Notes: generated by a model not told the origin, from the sequence alone. Positions 24,407-33,790 are shown, numbered from the stretch's first letter. The stretch is 47,813 bases of DNA from Oligoflexales bacterium (GCA_017985985.1 JAGNWK010000012.1:1-47813); one strand, 5' to 3'. A program made the numbers and translations.

Positions 24407-26083
24407 CTAGGATAAACCCAAGACTTTACCATGATCGTCTATATCAATCTTATGAGCTGCAGGAGATTTCGGCAGGCCTGGCATCGTCATCACATCCCCA
24501 CAGATCATCACGACAAATTCAGCACCTGCTGCGAGTCTCACCTCACGAATCGGAAGTATATGTCCTGAAGGAGCTCCCCTCAGCTTAGCATCAGCAGAAA
24601 AAGAGTAGGGTGTCTTAGCTATGCAAACAGGAAAGTGGCCATATCCAGCTTCCTGTAATTTCTTAATTTTTGCTTCCACATTCGCAGGCGCAGAAATATC
24701 ACTGGCATGATACACACGTTGTGCTATAGCCTTTGCCTTATCCCATAAAGACAATGCATCGTCATAAACAAACTTAAAGGACCTCTCTTTGGGTTTTTCC
24801 ACAAGATCGACCACCATTCTAGCCAAGCTCTCAGCGCCTTGACTACCCTTAGCCCAGTGCTGAGCCTCTACGACAGGAATGCCTAAGGCCTTCATCTTTT
24901 CATAAATTATGCTTATTTCACTCGGATGATCTGAATCAAAGCGATTCAAAGCGACAATACAAGACAGGCCATAGACATCTCGAATATTCTGGGCATGACG
25001 CTGCAGGTTCACAAGACCCTCTGCGACAGCCTTGGGATTCTCCTCCGACATCTGATGAAGTTCAAGACCTGCATGATATTTCAGTGCACGAACAGAGGCG
25101 ACGACGACGGCTAAAGACGGATTAAGATTCGCCTTCCGGCATTTGATATCAATGAATTTTTCAGCGCCTAAATCAGCCCCAAATCCAGCTTCCGTCACTA
25201 CATAATCTGCAAGTTTCAAAGCTGTTTTCGTGGCCAAAACAGAATTACAACCATGAGCAATATTAGCGAAGGGTCCTCCATGGATAAAGGCCGGCGTATG
25301 CTCGAGGGTTTGAACCAAATTAGGATGAATAGCATCTTTTAAGAGAACAGCCATGGAACCATGCGCGTCTAAATCTCCAGCGGTCACCTCTTTTTGATCA
25401 TAGTTAGAGGCGACCACAATACGACTGAGGCGCTTCTTCAGATCAGAGATCGAATCAGCTAGACACAAAACAGCCATCACTTCTGAAGCCACCACGATGT
25501 CAAATCCATCCTGCCTTGGAAAGCCATTACCCACCCCACCCAGACCAATCGTCAGCTCTCGAAGGGATCGGTCGTTAAGATCTAAAACCCGTTTCCAAGT
25601 GATGCGTCTCAGATCAATTTTAAGAGCATTACCATGGTGGATATGATTATCTATGAGAGACGAGAGAAGATTGTTGGCCAATTGAATAGCATTAAAATCA
25701 CCGGTAAAATGCAGATTGATATCTTCCATGGGAGCAACCTGAGCATACCCACCCCCCGTCGCTCCTCCCTTCAAACCAAAAACTGGACCTAAGGAAGGTT
25801 CTCGCAAACAAATGACTGTTTGTTTGCCTATCCGTCTAAGAGCATCCCCTAAACCAATCGTCGTTGTGGTTTTACCCTCTCCCATAGGAGTAGGGCTAAT
25901 AGCTGTCACAAGGATAAGCTTACTATCCTGTCGTTCTGGAAGATGATCGAGCTCAGGCAGTAAAACTTTTGCCTTATAGCGACCATAGCTTTCAATCTGT
26001 TCTTCTTTTAAGCCAAGGGAAGCTGCTATCTTAACAATCGGTTGGAGTATGCTCTTTTGAGCTATTTCGATATCGGAAAGCAT
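24407..26083 (-). CDS. fhs: Formate--tetrahydrofolate ligase
   Basis: ATP-dependent 10-formyltetrahydrofolate synthetase, 558 residues as in the family. The P-loop-like [10 protein letters not shown] (about 65-74) binds [30 protein letters not shown] stands in the usual place, given here in two parts (residues about 108-134). A later [15 protein letters not shown] block and the C-terminal [15 protein letters not shown] are typical. It feeds one-carbon units to purines and fMet. It follows moeB by 15 bases on the same strand, so fhs may be read from the molybdopterin operon. Confidence 0.95.
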   Translation of the reverse strand: MLSDIEIAQKSILQPIVKIAASLGLKEEQIESYGRYKAKVLLPELDHLPERQDSKLILVTAISPTPMGEGKTTTTIGLGDALRRIGKQTVICLREPSLGPVFGLKGGATGGGYAQVAPMEDINLHFTGDFNAIQLANNLLSSLIDNHIHHGNALKIDLRRITWKRVLDLNDRSLRELTIGLGGVGNGFPRQDGFDIVVASEVMAVLCLADSISDLKKRLSRIVVASNYDQKEVTAGDLDAHGSMAVLLKDAIHPNLVQTLEHTPAFIHGGPFANIAHGCNSVLATKTALKLADYVVTEAGFGADLGAEKFIDIKCRKANLNPSLAVVVASVRALKYHAGLELHQMSEENPKAVAEGLVNLQRHAQNIRDVYGLSCIVALNRFDSDHPSEISIIYEKMKALGIPVVEAQHWAKGSQGAESLARMVVDLVEKPKERSFKFVYDDALSLWDKAKAIAQRVYHASDISAPANVEAKIKKLQEAGYGHFPVCIAKTPYSFSADAKLRGAPSGHILPIREVRLAAGAEFVVMICGDVMTMPGLPKSPAAHKIDIDDHGKVLGLS

Positions 26084-26098
26084 AATGCACCTAATTTT

Positions 26099-26872
26099 CT
26101 AGTAAGTCTTACAATAGGAACAGTCGACTCTTCGTTGCCGCTTAATTTTCATAACATTAAGTTGTCCTATATCGATACAGAAAAAATATTCTAAAATTTC
26201 CGTTTCTTGCTTCATTAAAACTTTAAGAGCCGTCAAAGCCTGAAGAGAACCTATAAAGCCAGTTTCTGCCCCCAAAACTCCGACATCAACACAAGATTGG
26301 ATTTTGACATCATCAGCTTCTGACCACAGGCAGCGCATACACCCAAAATGAAAGCCATCGAAAGCTTGCAAAATAGCCTGTCCTCCATAAATACCAGCTT
26401 GAATGAGAGATTTTTTGAGAAAAAGACAGCGGTCATGAATAAAAAATTTAGTACTTAATTTATCTGTACAATCCAGAATAAGATCATGGCTTTCTATTAT
26501 AGAATCAACATGATCAGCTGCAACATGCTTTTCTATGGCTTGAATTTGGCAGAAAGGATTTAAACTGAGCAGACGTTCTTTCGCGAGAAGAGATTTTTTT
26601 TGACCGATATCTTTGTACGCAAACAGAGTTTGACGGTGAAGATTGCTCAGCTCCAGATCGTCTCCATCACAAAGAGTTAGTCGGCCAACGCCAGCAGAAG
26701 CTAAATAAGTGGCTGCTGGGCAACCTAAACCCCCTATGCCTATCACCAGAACTTTCTTTTCTTGCAGATGCTTTTGCCCAGCATCTCCGATGGCTGCTCT
26801 CTGTTTACTATAATAAATTTTTTCTTCCACGTTTTCCATTTCTTGCGGATCCAGCTGCGTACTTCCTCTCAA
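26099..26872 (-). CDS. moeB: Molybdopterin-synthase adenylyltransferase
   Basis: ThiF/MoeB/HesA-family E1-like enzyme that adenylates the C-terminal Gly of MoaD before sulfur transfer. Visible: the nucleotide loop GIGGLGCPAATYLASAGVG, the Arg finger in LHRQTLF, DCTDK, CMRCLW and DCSYC as the zinc cysteines, and Cys in QSCVDVGVLG. The 257-residue form lacks a rhodanese domain. TTG at 26872 has AAGGA before it; ATG at 26839 is the alternative. Last gene of the moaC block. Confidence 0.88.
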   Translation of the reverse strand: MRGSTQLDPQEMENVEEKIYYSKQRAAIGDAGQKHLQEKKVLVIGIGGLGCPAATYLASAGVGRLTLCDGDDLELSNLHRQTLFAYKDIGQKKSLLAKERLLSLNPFCQIQAIEKHVAADHVDSIIESHDLILDCTDKLSTKFFIHDRCLFLKKSLIQAGIYGGQAILQAFDGFHFGCMRCLWSEADDVKIQSCVDVGVLGAETGFIGSLQALTALKVLMKQETEILEYFFCIDIGQLNVMKIKRQRRVDCSYCKTY

Positions 26873-26896
26873 ATATTCCTTGCTGATCTTGGGTTC

Positions 26897-27319
26897 CTAG
26901 TGCTGGCAAAAAACCCATTGTGCTGAAAGGTTCGTATAATATTCTTTCTTCCAGATCGGGAGTCTTTTTTTAATCTGATCAATAATATATCGACAAGCCG
27001 CAAAGGCATCCTCCCTATGCTGACTCGACACACGAATAAAAACAGCACAGTCTTGGATTTGAAGTAAGCCATGTCGGTGAACAGCATATGCCTGAAGAAT
27101 AGGGAATTTCTCTCTGGTCTCCATCATGATTTGGAGGCCTTCTTTTACAGCTAATTCCTCAAAAATTTCGTATTCTAAAGCTGAAACTTCTTGACCATCA
27201 TTTGTATTTCGAACCTGACCTAAAAAAGAAACCGAGGCACCACAACTATCTTGTTCAAAACGATGCTTATATTTTTCGGTATCAATACAGTCATGCGTAA
27301 TTTCAAATTCTGTAAACAT
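26897..27319 (-). CDS. moaE: Molybdopterin synthase catalytic subunit
   Basis: Large subunit of molybdopterin synthase, 140 residues. Motifs seen: SCGASVSFLGQVR, LEYEIFEELA, HRHGLLQIQD, SSQHREDAFAACRYIID and the active-site Lys in PIWKKE. Its ATG overlaps the moaD stop (TAATG), a coupling that favours equal amounts of the two subunits. Acts in the cytoplasm on precursor Z (cPMP). Confidence 0.93.
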   Translation of the reverse strand: MFTEFEITHDCIDTEKYKHRFEQDSCGASVSFLGQVRNTNDGQEVSALEYEIFEELAVKEGLQIMMETREKFPILQAYAVHRHGLLQIQDCAVFIRVSSQHREDAFAACRYIIDQIKKRLPIWKKEYYTNLSAQWVFCQH

Positions 27320-27564
27320 TAACCACCTGCCACAGGGGGTATAAATACAATCTCATCTCCAGACTTCATAGACGCGTCTAAATCGGCGTACTGCCTATTG
27401 ATGGAGACGCAGATGGATTTCAGATCGACAGAAAAAAAATACTTTGCCTTTAACTCTAGAAACAATTCCTTAGCCGTCAAACAATCTGTGTCTATTGTCT
27501 CTTCTCTTACTCCAGCCTGTTCTCTGAGAGCTGCAAAATATTTAACCGTTATACTCTGTGGCAT
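27319..27564 (-). CDS. moaD: Molybdopterin synthase sulfur-carrier subunit
   Basis: Ubiquitin-like protein of 81 residues ending in PPVAGG, the Gly-Gly tail that MoeB adenylates and that later carries the thiocarboxylate. The segment VKYFAALREQAGV is typical of the MoaD start. It overlaps the mobA end by 23 bases and the moaE start by one. Confidence 0.92.
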   Translation of the reverse strand: MPQSITVKYFAALREQAGVREETIDTDCLTAKELFLELKAKYFFSVDLKSICVSINRQYADLDASMKSGDEIVFIPPVAGG

Positions 27565-28135
27565 AGAAATTTCTTTCCTCTTGAGTATTGATATTCACTA
27601 AAGGATTCGAGTTTATTAAGACAATTTTTTTTACAGCTATTTTTTGCAAAATTTTGCGCGGGCACCTCACACCTATCGCTACCTGACTCATGAGAACTTC
27701 TCTTATCTTTGGCTCATAGATGGCACAAAGAGGCTCCAAAAAGTCTCCATCCCGACAAAATACGGTAGCTAAAAAATCAGAATCTCTTTCTTCACAAAGC
27801 TTTTGAACGGTCCTTCTATCCAAGCCGGGGAGATCACAAGCAAGAACAAGCCAAGCTACATCCTTTATCTTTTCAAAAGCAGAGAGGATACCTGATAAGG
27901 GTCCAAAGGAATCTTTATCATAAATTCTTGGGAGGCATGGAAACATATCCTCTGGATATTGATCGTAGCGCACAGAAAGGGCATTATTCGAGCTAAAAGC
28001 ATTGAGGAGATCCAGGCAACGATCAATCTGACACTTGCCCCCATACTGGATTAAACCTTTATCCTCACCCATTCTTTGACTCTTCCCTCCAGCTAGGATG
28101 AGCCCATACAGAGGAGATCTAGGAGCAAAAGTCAT
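27542..28135 (-). CDS. mobA: Molybdenum cofactor guanylyltransferase
   Basis: Adds GMP to Mo-molybdopterin to give the MGD form used by DMSO-reductase-type enzymes. The nucleotide motif LAGGKSQRMGEDKG stands near the start and VLACDLPGL in the middle. I chose the ATG at 28135 for its GGGGG site; a farther ATG at 28171 would overlap moaC by 53 bases. Presence of mobA implies at least one bis-MGD enzyme elsewhere in the genome. Confidence 0.88.
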   Translation of the reverse strand: MTFAPRSPLYGLILAGGKSQRMGEDKGLIQYGGKCQIDRCLDLLNAFSSNNALSVRYDQYPEDMFPCLPRIYDKDSFGPLSGILSAFEKIKDVAWLVLACDLPGLDRRTVQKLCEERDSDFLATVFCRDGDFLEPLCAIYEPKIREVLMSQVAIGVRCPRKILQKIAVKKIVLINSNPLVNINTQEERNFYATEYNG

Positions 28136-28586
28136 GCTTACCCCCTGATTTTTCCAGCAGCTTAATTTCATGAATGTGTATGCGATGACTCAGGCTCTTG
28201 CACATGTCATAAATGCTTAAGCAGGTTAAACTGACACCTGTCAGAGCCTCCATCTCAACACCGGTCTTGGAAAAAGTCTTAACCTCACACTCAACACGAA
28301 GGGTGTTTTTATTTTCTTTTCGAATAGTAATTTTACAAGACTCAATCGGTAGAGGGTGGCAGAAGGGAATCAGGTCGGAAGTTTTCTTTACAGCCATAGT
28401 ACCAGCAACAATCGCAGTTGATAAAACAGGTCCCTTAGGACTGTAAATCTCACCTCGATCTAATTCTTCGATGAGGACTTCTGGTAAACCGACAAGAGCC
28501 TGAGCCTTAGCTGATCTTTGGCTGGGTAATTTAGCACTAATGCCCACCATCGACGGCAGGCCTTTTTCATCAAGATGTGAGAACAT
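28119..28586 (-). CDS. moaC: Cyclic pyranopterin monophosphate synthase
   Basis: Works with MoaA to form cPMP from GTP. The 155-residue product has all family blocks: DLIPFCHPLPIESC, TGVEMEALTGVSL and IYDMCK. It is the first gene of the moaC-mobA-moaD-moaE-moeB block. An R2 palindromic element lies 9 bases upstream of the start, in the place of the promoter or leader. Confidence 0.94.
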   Translation of the reverse strand: MFSHLDEKGLPSMVGISAKLPSQRSAKAQALVGLPEVLIEELDRGEIYSPKGPVLSTAIVAGTMAVKKTSDLIPFCHPLPIESCKITIRKENKNTLRVECEVKTFSKTGVEMEALTGVSLTCLSIYDMCKSLSHRIHIHEIKLLEKSGGKHDFCS

Positions 28587-28594
28587 GTATCACC

Positions 28595-28758
28595 ATCTTT
28601 AGCATGCTTAGGACCATCCCATAAGTCGTCTACCTTCGTTATTTTCGTCGCTGCGCTGCTCATTTACCAGCAAGTAAACTGCGCTGCTCGCTCCTCAATG
28701 CCTTGCTATACGACTTATGGGATGGTTCCTAGTTTAATTTCTAAAACATGCTAAAGAT
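28595..28758. repeat. R2 palindromic MITE-like element
   Basis: Outer arms ATCTTTAGCATG (28595-28606) and CATGCTAAAGAT (28747-28758). Inner arms ACCATCCCATAAGTCGT (28613-28629) and ACGACTTATGGGATGGT (28710-28726) flank a centre rich in GCTGCGCTGCTC motifs. No open frame. It lies between moaC and the SRPBCC gene, both on the minus strand, 9 bases from the moaC start. Confidence 0.8.
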
Positions 28759-28828
28759 ATCTACTTTTAATGTTTTTGACACTTGCTTTTTTCGGAGATG
28801 ACTTAACGCGGATCTTTAAATGGACTGG

Positions 28829-29362
28829 TCAAATCTTATTCTCAACCGCTGCTTTTAACTGGAATAACCCTTTTTCAAAGTCTGGCCCTATCATTTTTTC
28901 TAAGCTAAAAAAGAGGTAGATCACTTTTGACAAAAAATTATTTTTGCCGCTCATCGTCCATGTCACAGTCGTCACCTGGTTTTCTGGTTTAAAAGTAAAT
29001 TCAGTGGCATTGATAGCAGCCATAGGTTTTAAAAACTCAAGTTCAATACGAATGTGTTCCGGTGCTTGACTTTTGATGATCGTCATTCGACCTTCGCCAA
29101 CACTCTTATCTCCCTTCCATTTATAAATCGCTCCCTCACCTGAAGGCGATCCCTCAAAAATTTTTTCCATAGTAGGATCTAACTTAGCCCAGGGCGACCA
29201 TTTATCCCAGTTGTGGAAGTTCTCAACCTGAGAAAAGACTTCATTGGCTGTGCCCTTGATTATGATCGATCGAGAAATTGTAAAATGATCAGGCTGCATC
29301 CTAGCTAAGCTAGCTAACACAGCAAGCAGGATTATCAATACACCTATAATTTTTGCAAACAC
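28829..29362 (-). CDS. SRPBCC-family protein with N-terminal membrane anchor
   Basis: The 177-residue product starts with a hydrophobic helix (about residues 4-20) and continues with a START/Bet v 1-like (SRPBCC) domain: SRSIIIKGTANEVFSQVENF, NWDKWSPWAKLDP, and a beta-strand rich remainder ending in a long helix. Such proteins bind hydrophobic ligands; the ligand here is unknown. It is separated from moaC by the R2 element and is probably an independent gene. Confidence 0.75.
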   Translation of the reverse strand: MFAKIIGVLIILLAVLASLARMQPDHFTISRSIIIKGTANEVFSQVENFHNWDKWSPWAKLDPTMEKIFEGSPSGEGAIYKWKGDKSVGEGRMTIIKSQAPEHIRIELEFLKPMAAINATEFTFKPENQVTTVTWTMSGKNNFLSKVIYLFFSLEKMIGPDFEKGLFQLKAAVENKI

Positions 29363-29446
29363 AAAGCCCCCTTTTTTTAATTTTTCATATTATTTTACCA
29401 TGACGGTTATGATTTAAATACGAGTCCATTTCTTCTTAAAAATATA

Positions 29447-29475
29447 TTGACTAATCAAACGCTTAAGAGAATGAT
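29447..29475 (+). promoter_or_regulatory. Candidate sigma70 promoter of the deaminase-like gene
   Basis: TTGACT (29447-29452), 17-base spacer, AATGAT (29470-29475). A transcript would start near 29482, only about 18 bases before the first ATG (29500). Confidence 0.35.
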
Positions 29476-29499
29476 AAAAAGATTTTTTAGAGAACCCAA

Positions 29500-30129
29500 A
29501 TGCAGCCTTTCTCCCCTAACAGGAGTTTGAATTTGCGATCTAACTATTTATGGACATGCTTAGTTTTCATAAGTGCCTGCATTTTCAGTCCAGAAAAAGA
29601 CCGAAACCCCAAAGAGGATCTATCCTTGGGGGTACAATCTATGAATGAACATGATATCGATACAAAGTTCATGAAAGAAGTGATTGAACTTGCTCGAGCA
29701 GAAGTTGAAAAAAATGGCCTACCATTCGCTACTATAATTGTTAATTCAGAAAACAAAGTAGTCGGAAGAGCTGTAAATCAAGTCAAGCATAGCTTTGACA
29801 TCACCGACCACGCTGAACTCATCGCTGTTCGACAAGTCACTACAGCAGCAAAGATCACTGATCTTAAGGGTCACAAAGTCTACATCATAGGGCACCCTTG
29901 CTCTATGTGTTTATCGGCGCTCATGATGGCTAAACCTGATAAGATTTACTTTGCTGCAAGTCTAGCTGAAAAGGATGCCGTATTAAAAAGCAAAGACCGA
30001 ATCGATCTCTATGCTGAGATCGTTAAGCCATTTGATCAAAGAGTTGTACCCATGGAGCAAATGACGATTCTGCGCGACTCAGCGTTGGCAGTCTATAAAG
30101 CTTGGGAGCAAAAAAGATCAGTTCGATAG
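29500..30129 (+). CDS. Nucleoside deaminase-like protein with lipoprotein signal
   Basis: Zinc-dependent cytidine/deoxycytidylate deaminase fold, with catalytic His104-Ala-Glu106 and Pro133-Cys134-x2-Cys137. Guanine deaminase and TadA-like enzymes are the nearest types by motif. The first 30 residues look like a lipoprotein signal (WTCLVFISAC, Cys27), which would place the enzyme outside the cytoplasm. An internal ATG at 29641, with a G-rich site upstream, would give a cytoplasmic 162-residue form. The sequence does not decide between them; two products from one gene are possible. Confidence 0.7.
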   Translation: MQPFSPNRSLNLRSNYLWTCLVFISACIFSPEKDRNPKEDLSLGVQSMNEHDIDTKFMKEVIELARAEVEKNGLPFATIIVNSENKVVGRAVNQVKHSFDITDHAELIAVRQVTTAAKITDLKGHKVYIIGHPCSMCLSALMMAKPDKIYFAASLAEKDAVLKSKDRIDLYAEIVKPFDQRVVPMEQMTILRDSALAVYKAWEQKRSVR

Positions 30130-30146
30130 TTTTCTATACATTCGAC

Positions 30147-31244
30147 TCAGAGATAATAAAATTGCCACTTATGTTCATAAATCTTTTTATGATAAAAACC
30201 ACGGAGCCCATATTTATCAAGACCTTCAATCCTCAAATCCCGAGCTAAATTACCTTCGCCATTCTGAAAAATAGTGATATTCCGAGATAATTGAGCTTTT
30301 CTTACAAGAACAGGCAACTCCACAGGCTCCCAATTAGCATCTCCAGCATAATCATCACACCAAAATCCTAAAAGGAAAGGATTGCGACCCAAGGTATCAA
30401 AGTCTGCAAGACGTGTATAATATCTCATTTGCCCTAACACTTGACCGACAATAAAGATCACAGAAGCACTGGCTGCAATCTGCTCTCCCCTAAAATCAGG
30501 ATGTGGTCCCTTGATTCTTTTAGAAAATCCACCAAGAATAAACGGGTCCGCAAATAAGACATCTTTACCATTTTTAGGTATAGCATACGCTGTCGAAACC
30601 ATCGGGAATAAGCCATGCCTCTCCCCTCTTATATCTTCAAAATATCGATTATAAATTCCACGATGAGACATAGCCCAAGATCTGAACCCTTCTGGAAGCT
30701 TGAGGTGAGTATCTTTAAAAACAATAGATTGGGGCAAACTGACTATGGGCACTGAAAACCAATGAGGGATCCAGGCGCTGCTTAAAGCTACATCCTTCCA
30801 TTCATAGTGATGATCTGAGTTACGCCATTCTTTAATGACTTTTTTATAATGAACCCTTCCATGGACATCTCTTAGCATGAGATTAGCGCCATCAGCCTTT
30901 AGTTCTCTTATGTCTAATCCTTCATCCTCCAGGGGTATCTCCTGCCATTCACAGACCAGATCATTCCTTTGACGATACCAAAGCTTCCCATCTTTTAAGG
31001 TAAAATCTTGAACATGATTAAAAGACTGAGTTGCAGTTTTGAGTTCGATCCGAACTCCTCGAGAAGGTTTTGCTTCCACAGCACTGCCGCTTAATACCAG
31101 CAGACTCGACATGATGAAAACGTTTATAAAGAAACACCTCAGATTTACGATCAAAAATAACAAGGCTGAGCTTAACGATACAGACTTGCGCTCAGCCAGT
31201 ATGAACTGCATTCGCAAATTTGATTTATCGAAGCGTAAAAACAT
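30147..31244 (-). CDS. Exported protein of unknown function coupled to moaA
   Basis: Not recognised. The 365-residue product has a long basic N-region and a hydrophobic core ending near GSAVEA/KPS. The mature part is rich in Trp, Tyr and His with alternating strands and repeated W-x-x and LxDGKLWYR-like segments, suggesting a beta-propeller or beta-sandwich. The start is fixed by GGAGGG just before ATG 31244, and the moaA stop (TAG 31247-31249) lies in the ribosome-site gap, so translation is coupled. A link to a molybdoenzyme is inference from position. Confidence 0.6.
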   Translation of the reverse strand: MFLRFDKSNLRMQFILAERKSVSLSSALLFLIVNLRCFFINVFIMSSLLVLSGSAVEAKPSRGVRIELKTATQSFNHVQDFTLKDGKLWYRQRNDLVCEWQEIPLEDEGLDIRELKADGANLMLRDVHGRVHYKKVIKEWRNSDHHYEWKDVALSSAWIPHWFSVPIVSLPQSIVFKDTHLKLPEGFRSWAMSHRGIYNRYFEDIRGERHGLFPMVSTAYAIPKNGKDVLFADPFILGGFSKRIKGPHPDFRGEQIAASASVIFIVGQVLGQMRYYTRLADFDTLGRNPFLLGFWCDDYAGDANWEPVELPVLVRKAQLSRNITIFQNGEGNLARDLRIEGLDKYGLRGFYHKKIYEHKWQFYYL

Positions 31245-31246
31245 CA

Positions 31247-32188
31247 CTACCCTCCAATCCTGTACATGTTTTGGTCAACACTCTCAAGACCAGAAATAGG
31301 TTTCATATGCAAAACTTTAGAGAGCGTCTCTCTCAGCTCTTTGCCTGACTGTCCTTTCAAAGAAAGCCCCTTGCTGGACATAAGACAGGCCCTGAGAAAG
31401 CCTTCCGCACTTAGGCGCCATCTTGAACAAGAGCCACAGAAAGATTGAGTAACCGGAGCAATAAAACCAAGCCTAGCACCAGACTTCGTTTTAAACTCAA
31501 AGGAAGTTGAATCTTGTTCAACTGCTACAGCCTCTAGATCTATTTTTTGTTGCAACTGAGTAAGAAGCTCAGCAGCTGATATAAAAGCTTTCTTCTCTAT
31601 CTTACGAGCTTCACCAATTTGCATAAGTTCAAGAAAACGAACTGTAATTTGGTGCTCAGAAGAAAACCGAACAAAATCCAAAAGCTCATCATCATTCACA
31701 CCACGCATCACAACAACATTGATTTTTACAGAAAATCCCAGGCGACTAGCTTCGATGATAGAACCAAGAACTTTATGAAAGCCATTTGAATGAGTAATGG
31801 CACGAAATCGATCTTCTCGCAAAGAGTCGAGGCTAATATTTAAAAATTGACAGGAGGTATTTTTTAAAAAAGAGAGCAGAGGACTTAAAAAAAAACCATT
31901 GCTAGTCAGCGAAAGTTTTTGAAAAGGAATTTTCGATAGTTCCGTGACAATGTTTTTAAAATCTTTCCGTAAAGTAGCTTCTCCACCGGTCAAACGCAGC
32001 TCTTCGATGCCATGTTCAAAGAAACAGAGACTGATCTGATAAAGCTCATCTAAACTCAAGCAATTTTTAGCAGGGAGAAAACTTGGACTCTTGGGCATAC
32101 AATAAAAGCATCGGAAATTGCAGGCATCGAGCAGCGAAACCCTGACCTTTCGGATACGGCGTCCATAGGAATCTTCAAGTAGCATCAT
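31247..32188 (-). CDS. moaA: GTP 3',8-cyclase
   Basis: Radical-SAM enzyme for the first step of molybdenum cofactor synthesis; 313 residues. The N-terminal cluster motif is Cys23-x3-Cys27-x2-Cys30 (CNFRCFYC); the second cluster lies at CGSCSRWRLSAEGFLRAC; the C-terminus ends RIGG, the functional Gly-Gly of MoaA. The ATG at 32188 overlaps the moeA stop as ATGA, and is preferred to one five codons earlier. Confidence 0.94.
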   Translation of the reverse strand: MMLLEDSYGRRIRKVRVSLLDACNFRCFYCMPKSPSFLPAKNCLSLDELYQISLCFFEHGIEELRLTGGEATLRKDFKNIVTELSKIPFQKLSLTSNGFFLSPLLSFLKNTSCQFLNISLDSLREDRFRAITHSNGFHKVLGSIIEASRLGFSVKINVVVMRGVNDDELLDFVRFSSEHQITVRFLELMQIGEARKIEKKAFISAAELLTQLQQKIDLEAVAVEQDSTSFEFKTKSGARLGFIAPVTQSFCGSCSRWRLSAEGFLRACLMSSKGLSLKGQSGKELRETLSKVLHMKPISGLESVDQNMYRIGG

Positions 32189-33387
32189 AGGTAACCGCCC
32201 CAAATATAAACTTTATAGACAGTCCCAGGAACCTCCTCATCCCCAGCAGGGATCTCGATAAAACCATCTGCTTTCGCAAAATTGATAAAATCTCCAGACC
32301 CTTGATTGTCGATCACCTCAGCTGAAAACACAGCTTGCTCATCGATCGATACTCGTACAGGAATAAAATGTGTCAGGTCCGGCACTCGTCTTGGTAATTT
32401 GTTAGCAAGACGAGAGTAGAAATTTTTCTTTTGCGTTCTAGCCATAAGTTTGTCTATTGCCAGTGCTACGTAACGATAAAAACAAACGAGAGAGGATTGC
32501 GGATTGCCCGGAAGTCCAAAGACCGGTTTTTCGTTTTCACTAAGGCCAAACCAGAGAGGCTTGCCCGGTTTTTGTCGAACTCTGTGAAATACATTCTTGA
32601 CCCCAAGATCACTGAGCACAGCAGGAGCAAAATCAAATTTCCCCTTGGAAACAGAACCTGAAATGATTAAAAGATCATGATTTTGCAATGCTTCTTGGAA
32701 CAGAGAAAACATGTCCTCAGGAGAATCTTTACACAAAAAGATGGAAGTATCTGGGCAGCCGAGGGACTGGCAAGCAAAACGCAGGGCGTAAATATTGGAA
32801 GCTCGGATTTGTACAGCTGAAGGCACCCCACTCGGGTCCACGAGTTCATCCCCCGTACCTACAATGGCGATCTTAGGCGAAGACACTGCCCTTAGTTCGG
32901 TTTGACCTATAGAAGCGAGAACCCCTATCTGGGCTGCTGTCAAAGAACTATCTTCCCTCACGACACAATCCCCAGCCCAACAGTCAGATCCCATCCTGTG
33001 CACATTCATAAAAGGAGTTTTACGAATGGGTTCTAGGAGCTGAGCTACGTCTCCCTCTATCCTCAGATCCTCATACCGAATCACAGCATTTGCATGCTCA
33101 GGCAGAACGGCTCCTGTCATAATTTCAATTGCCTGATCCTCATGGAGCTTAACGCGTTGATCTCCTGCCCTTTGCACACACTGAATCTTCCAAGTGGATC
33201 GTTCATATCTCAAATCAACAGCAATTCCATCCATCATCACTCGATCAAAGGGAGGGTATGGCCTATCTGCATAGAATCGATCGAGCAAGGTATGATGCTT
33301 TGCTAGCTGGCTGAGTAGAACAGATCTTGAGTAAAGGGGTCTCACCTGGGATGAAATAAGAGCAGAAGCTTCTTCAACAGAAATCAT
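32185..33387 (-). CDS. moeA: Molybdopterin molybdenumtransferase
   Basis: Inserts molybdate into adenylated molybdopterin; 400 residues. Motifs: DRVMMDGIAV, IEIMTGAVLP, RMGSDCWAGD, IVGTGDELVDPSG, ISGSVSKGKFDF (SGGxSxGxxD type) and FGLPGNPQSSL. I chose the ATG at 33387 because MISVEEA matches typical MoeA starts; GTG at 33426 is possible. Neither mogA nor moaB is in the window, so the adenylation step must be encoded elsewhere. Confidence 0.93.
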   Translation of the reverse strand: MISVEEASALISSQVRPLYSRSVLLSQLAKHHTLLDRFYADRPYPPFDRVMMDGIAVDLRYERSTWKIQCVQRAGDQRVKLHEDQAIEIMTGAVLPEHANAVIRYEDLRIEGDVAQLLEPIRKTPFMNVHRMGSDCWAGDCVVREDSSLTAAQIGVLASIGQTELRAVSSPKIAIVGTGDELVDPSGVPSAVQIRASNIYALRFACQSLGCPDTSIFLCKDSPEDMFSLFQEALQNHDLLIISGSVSKGKFDFAPAVLSDLGVKNVFHRVRQKPGKPLWFGLSENEKPVFGLPGNPQSSLVCFYRYVALAIDKLMARTQKKNFYSRLANKLPRRVPDLTHFIPVRVSIDEQAVFSAEVIDNQGSGDFINFAKADGFIEIPAGDEEVPGTVYKVYIWGGYL

Positions 33388-33592
33388 AGGCGATCCAATC
33401 AGACAGAAAGACTTTAGCCGTCTCACAGGCTAACCTTATGAACTATGAGCTTTCTTTTAAGATTTTCCATCAAAAAATATATTTCATAGTGGGCAGAGAC
33501 ACTCACTGATTTTTCGCATGGGATCCTCTTACCGCCAATATCATTCGGTTAGGCAGAATTCCTTAGTCGCCTGTTCTGTTTTAACTCGATAC

Positions 33593-33790
33593 CTCTCGAC
33601 TCAGTTTTGTTTCACTCCAAACTGTCCAAGTATTCCGATTTCGTCATTGCGAGGAGCCAGAGGCGACGAAGCAATCTTGCCTTTACATGGAGATTGCTTC
33701 GCTTCGCTCGCAATGACGAGGTCTGCCATGAATATTTTAGACAGAACGACGAGGTCTGCCATGAATATTTTAGACAGGTTGACTCGCAAT
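33593..33790. repeat. R1 palindromic element, copy 3
   Basis: Inner arms CGTCATTGCGAG (33642-33653) and CTCGCAATGACG (33707-33718). After the right arm a segment containing GTCTGCCATGAATATTTTAG is repeated with a 33-base period (33715-33744 and 33748-33777), then the outer end CAGGTT. The left outer arm is diverged. A forward frame passes through the element into the gene remnant that follows. Confidence 0.8.

Noticed and set aside
28587..28828. Molybdenum-cofactor riboswitch upstream of moaC
   Set aside because: The structure is a simple nested palindrome with MITE-like ends; I could not find the known Moco RNA layout.
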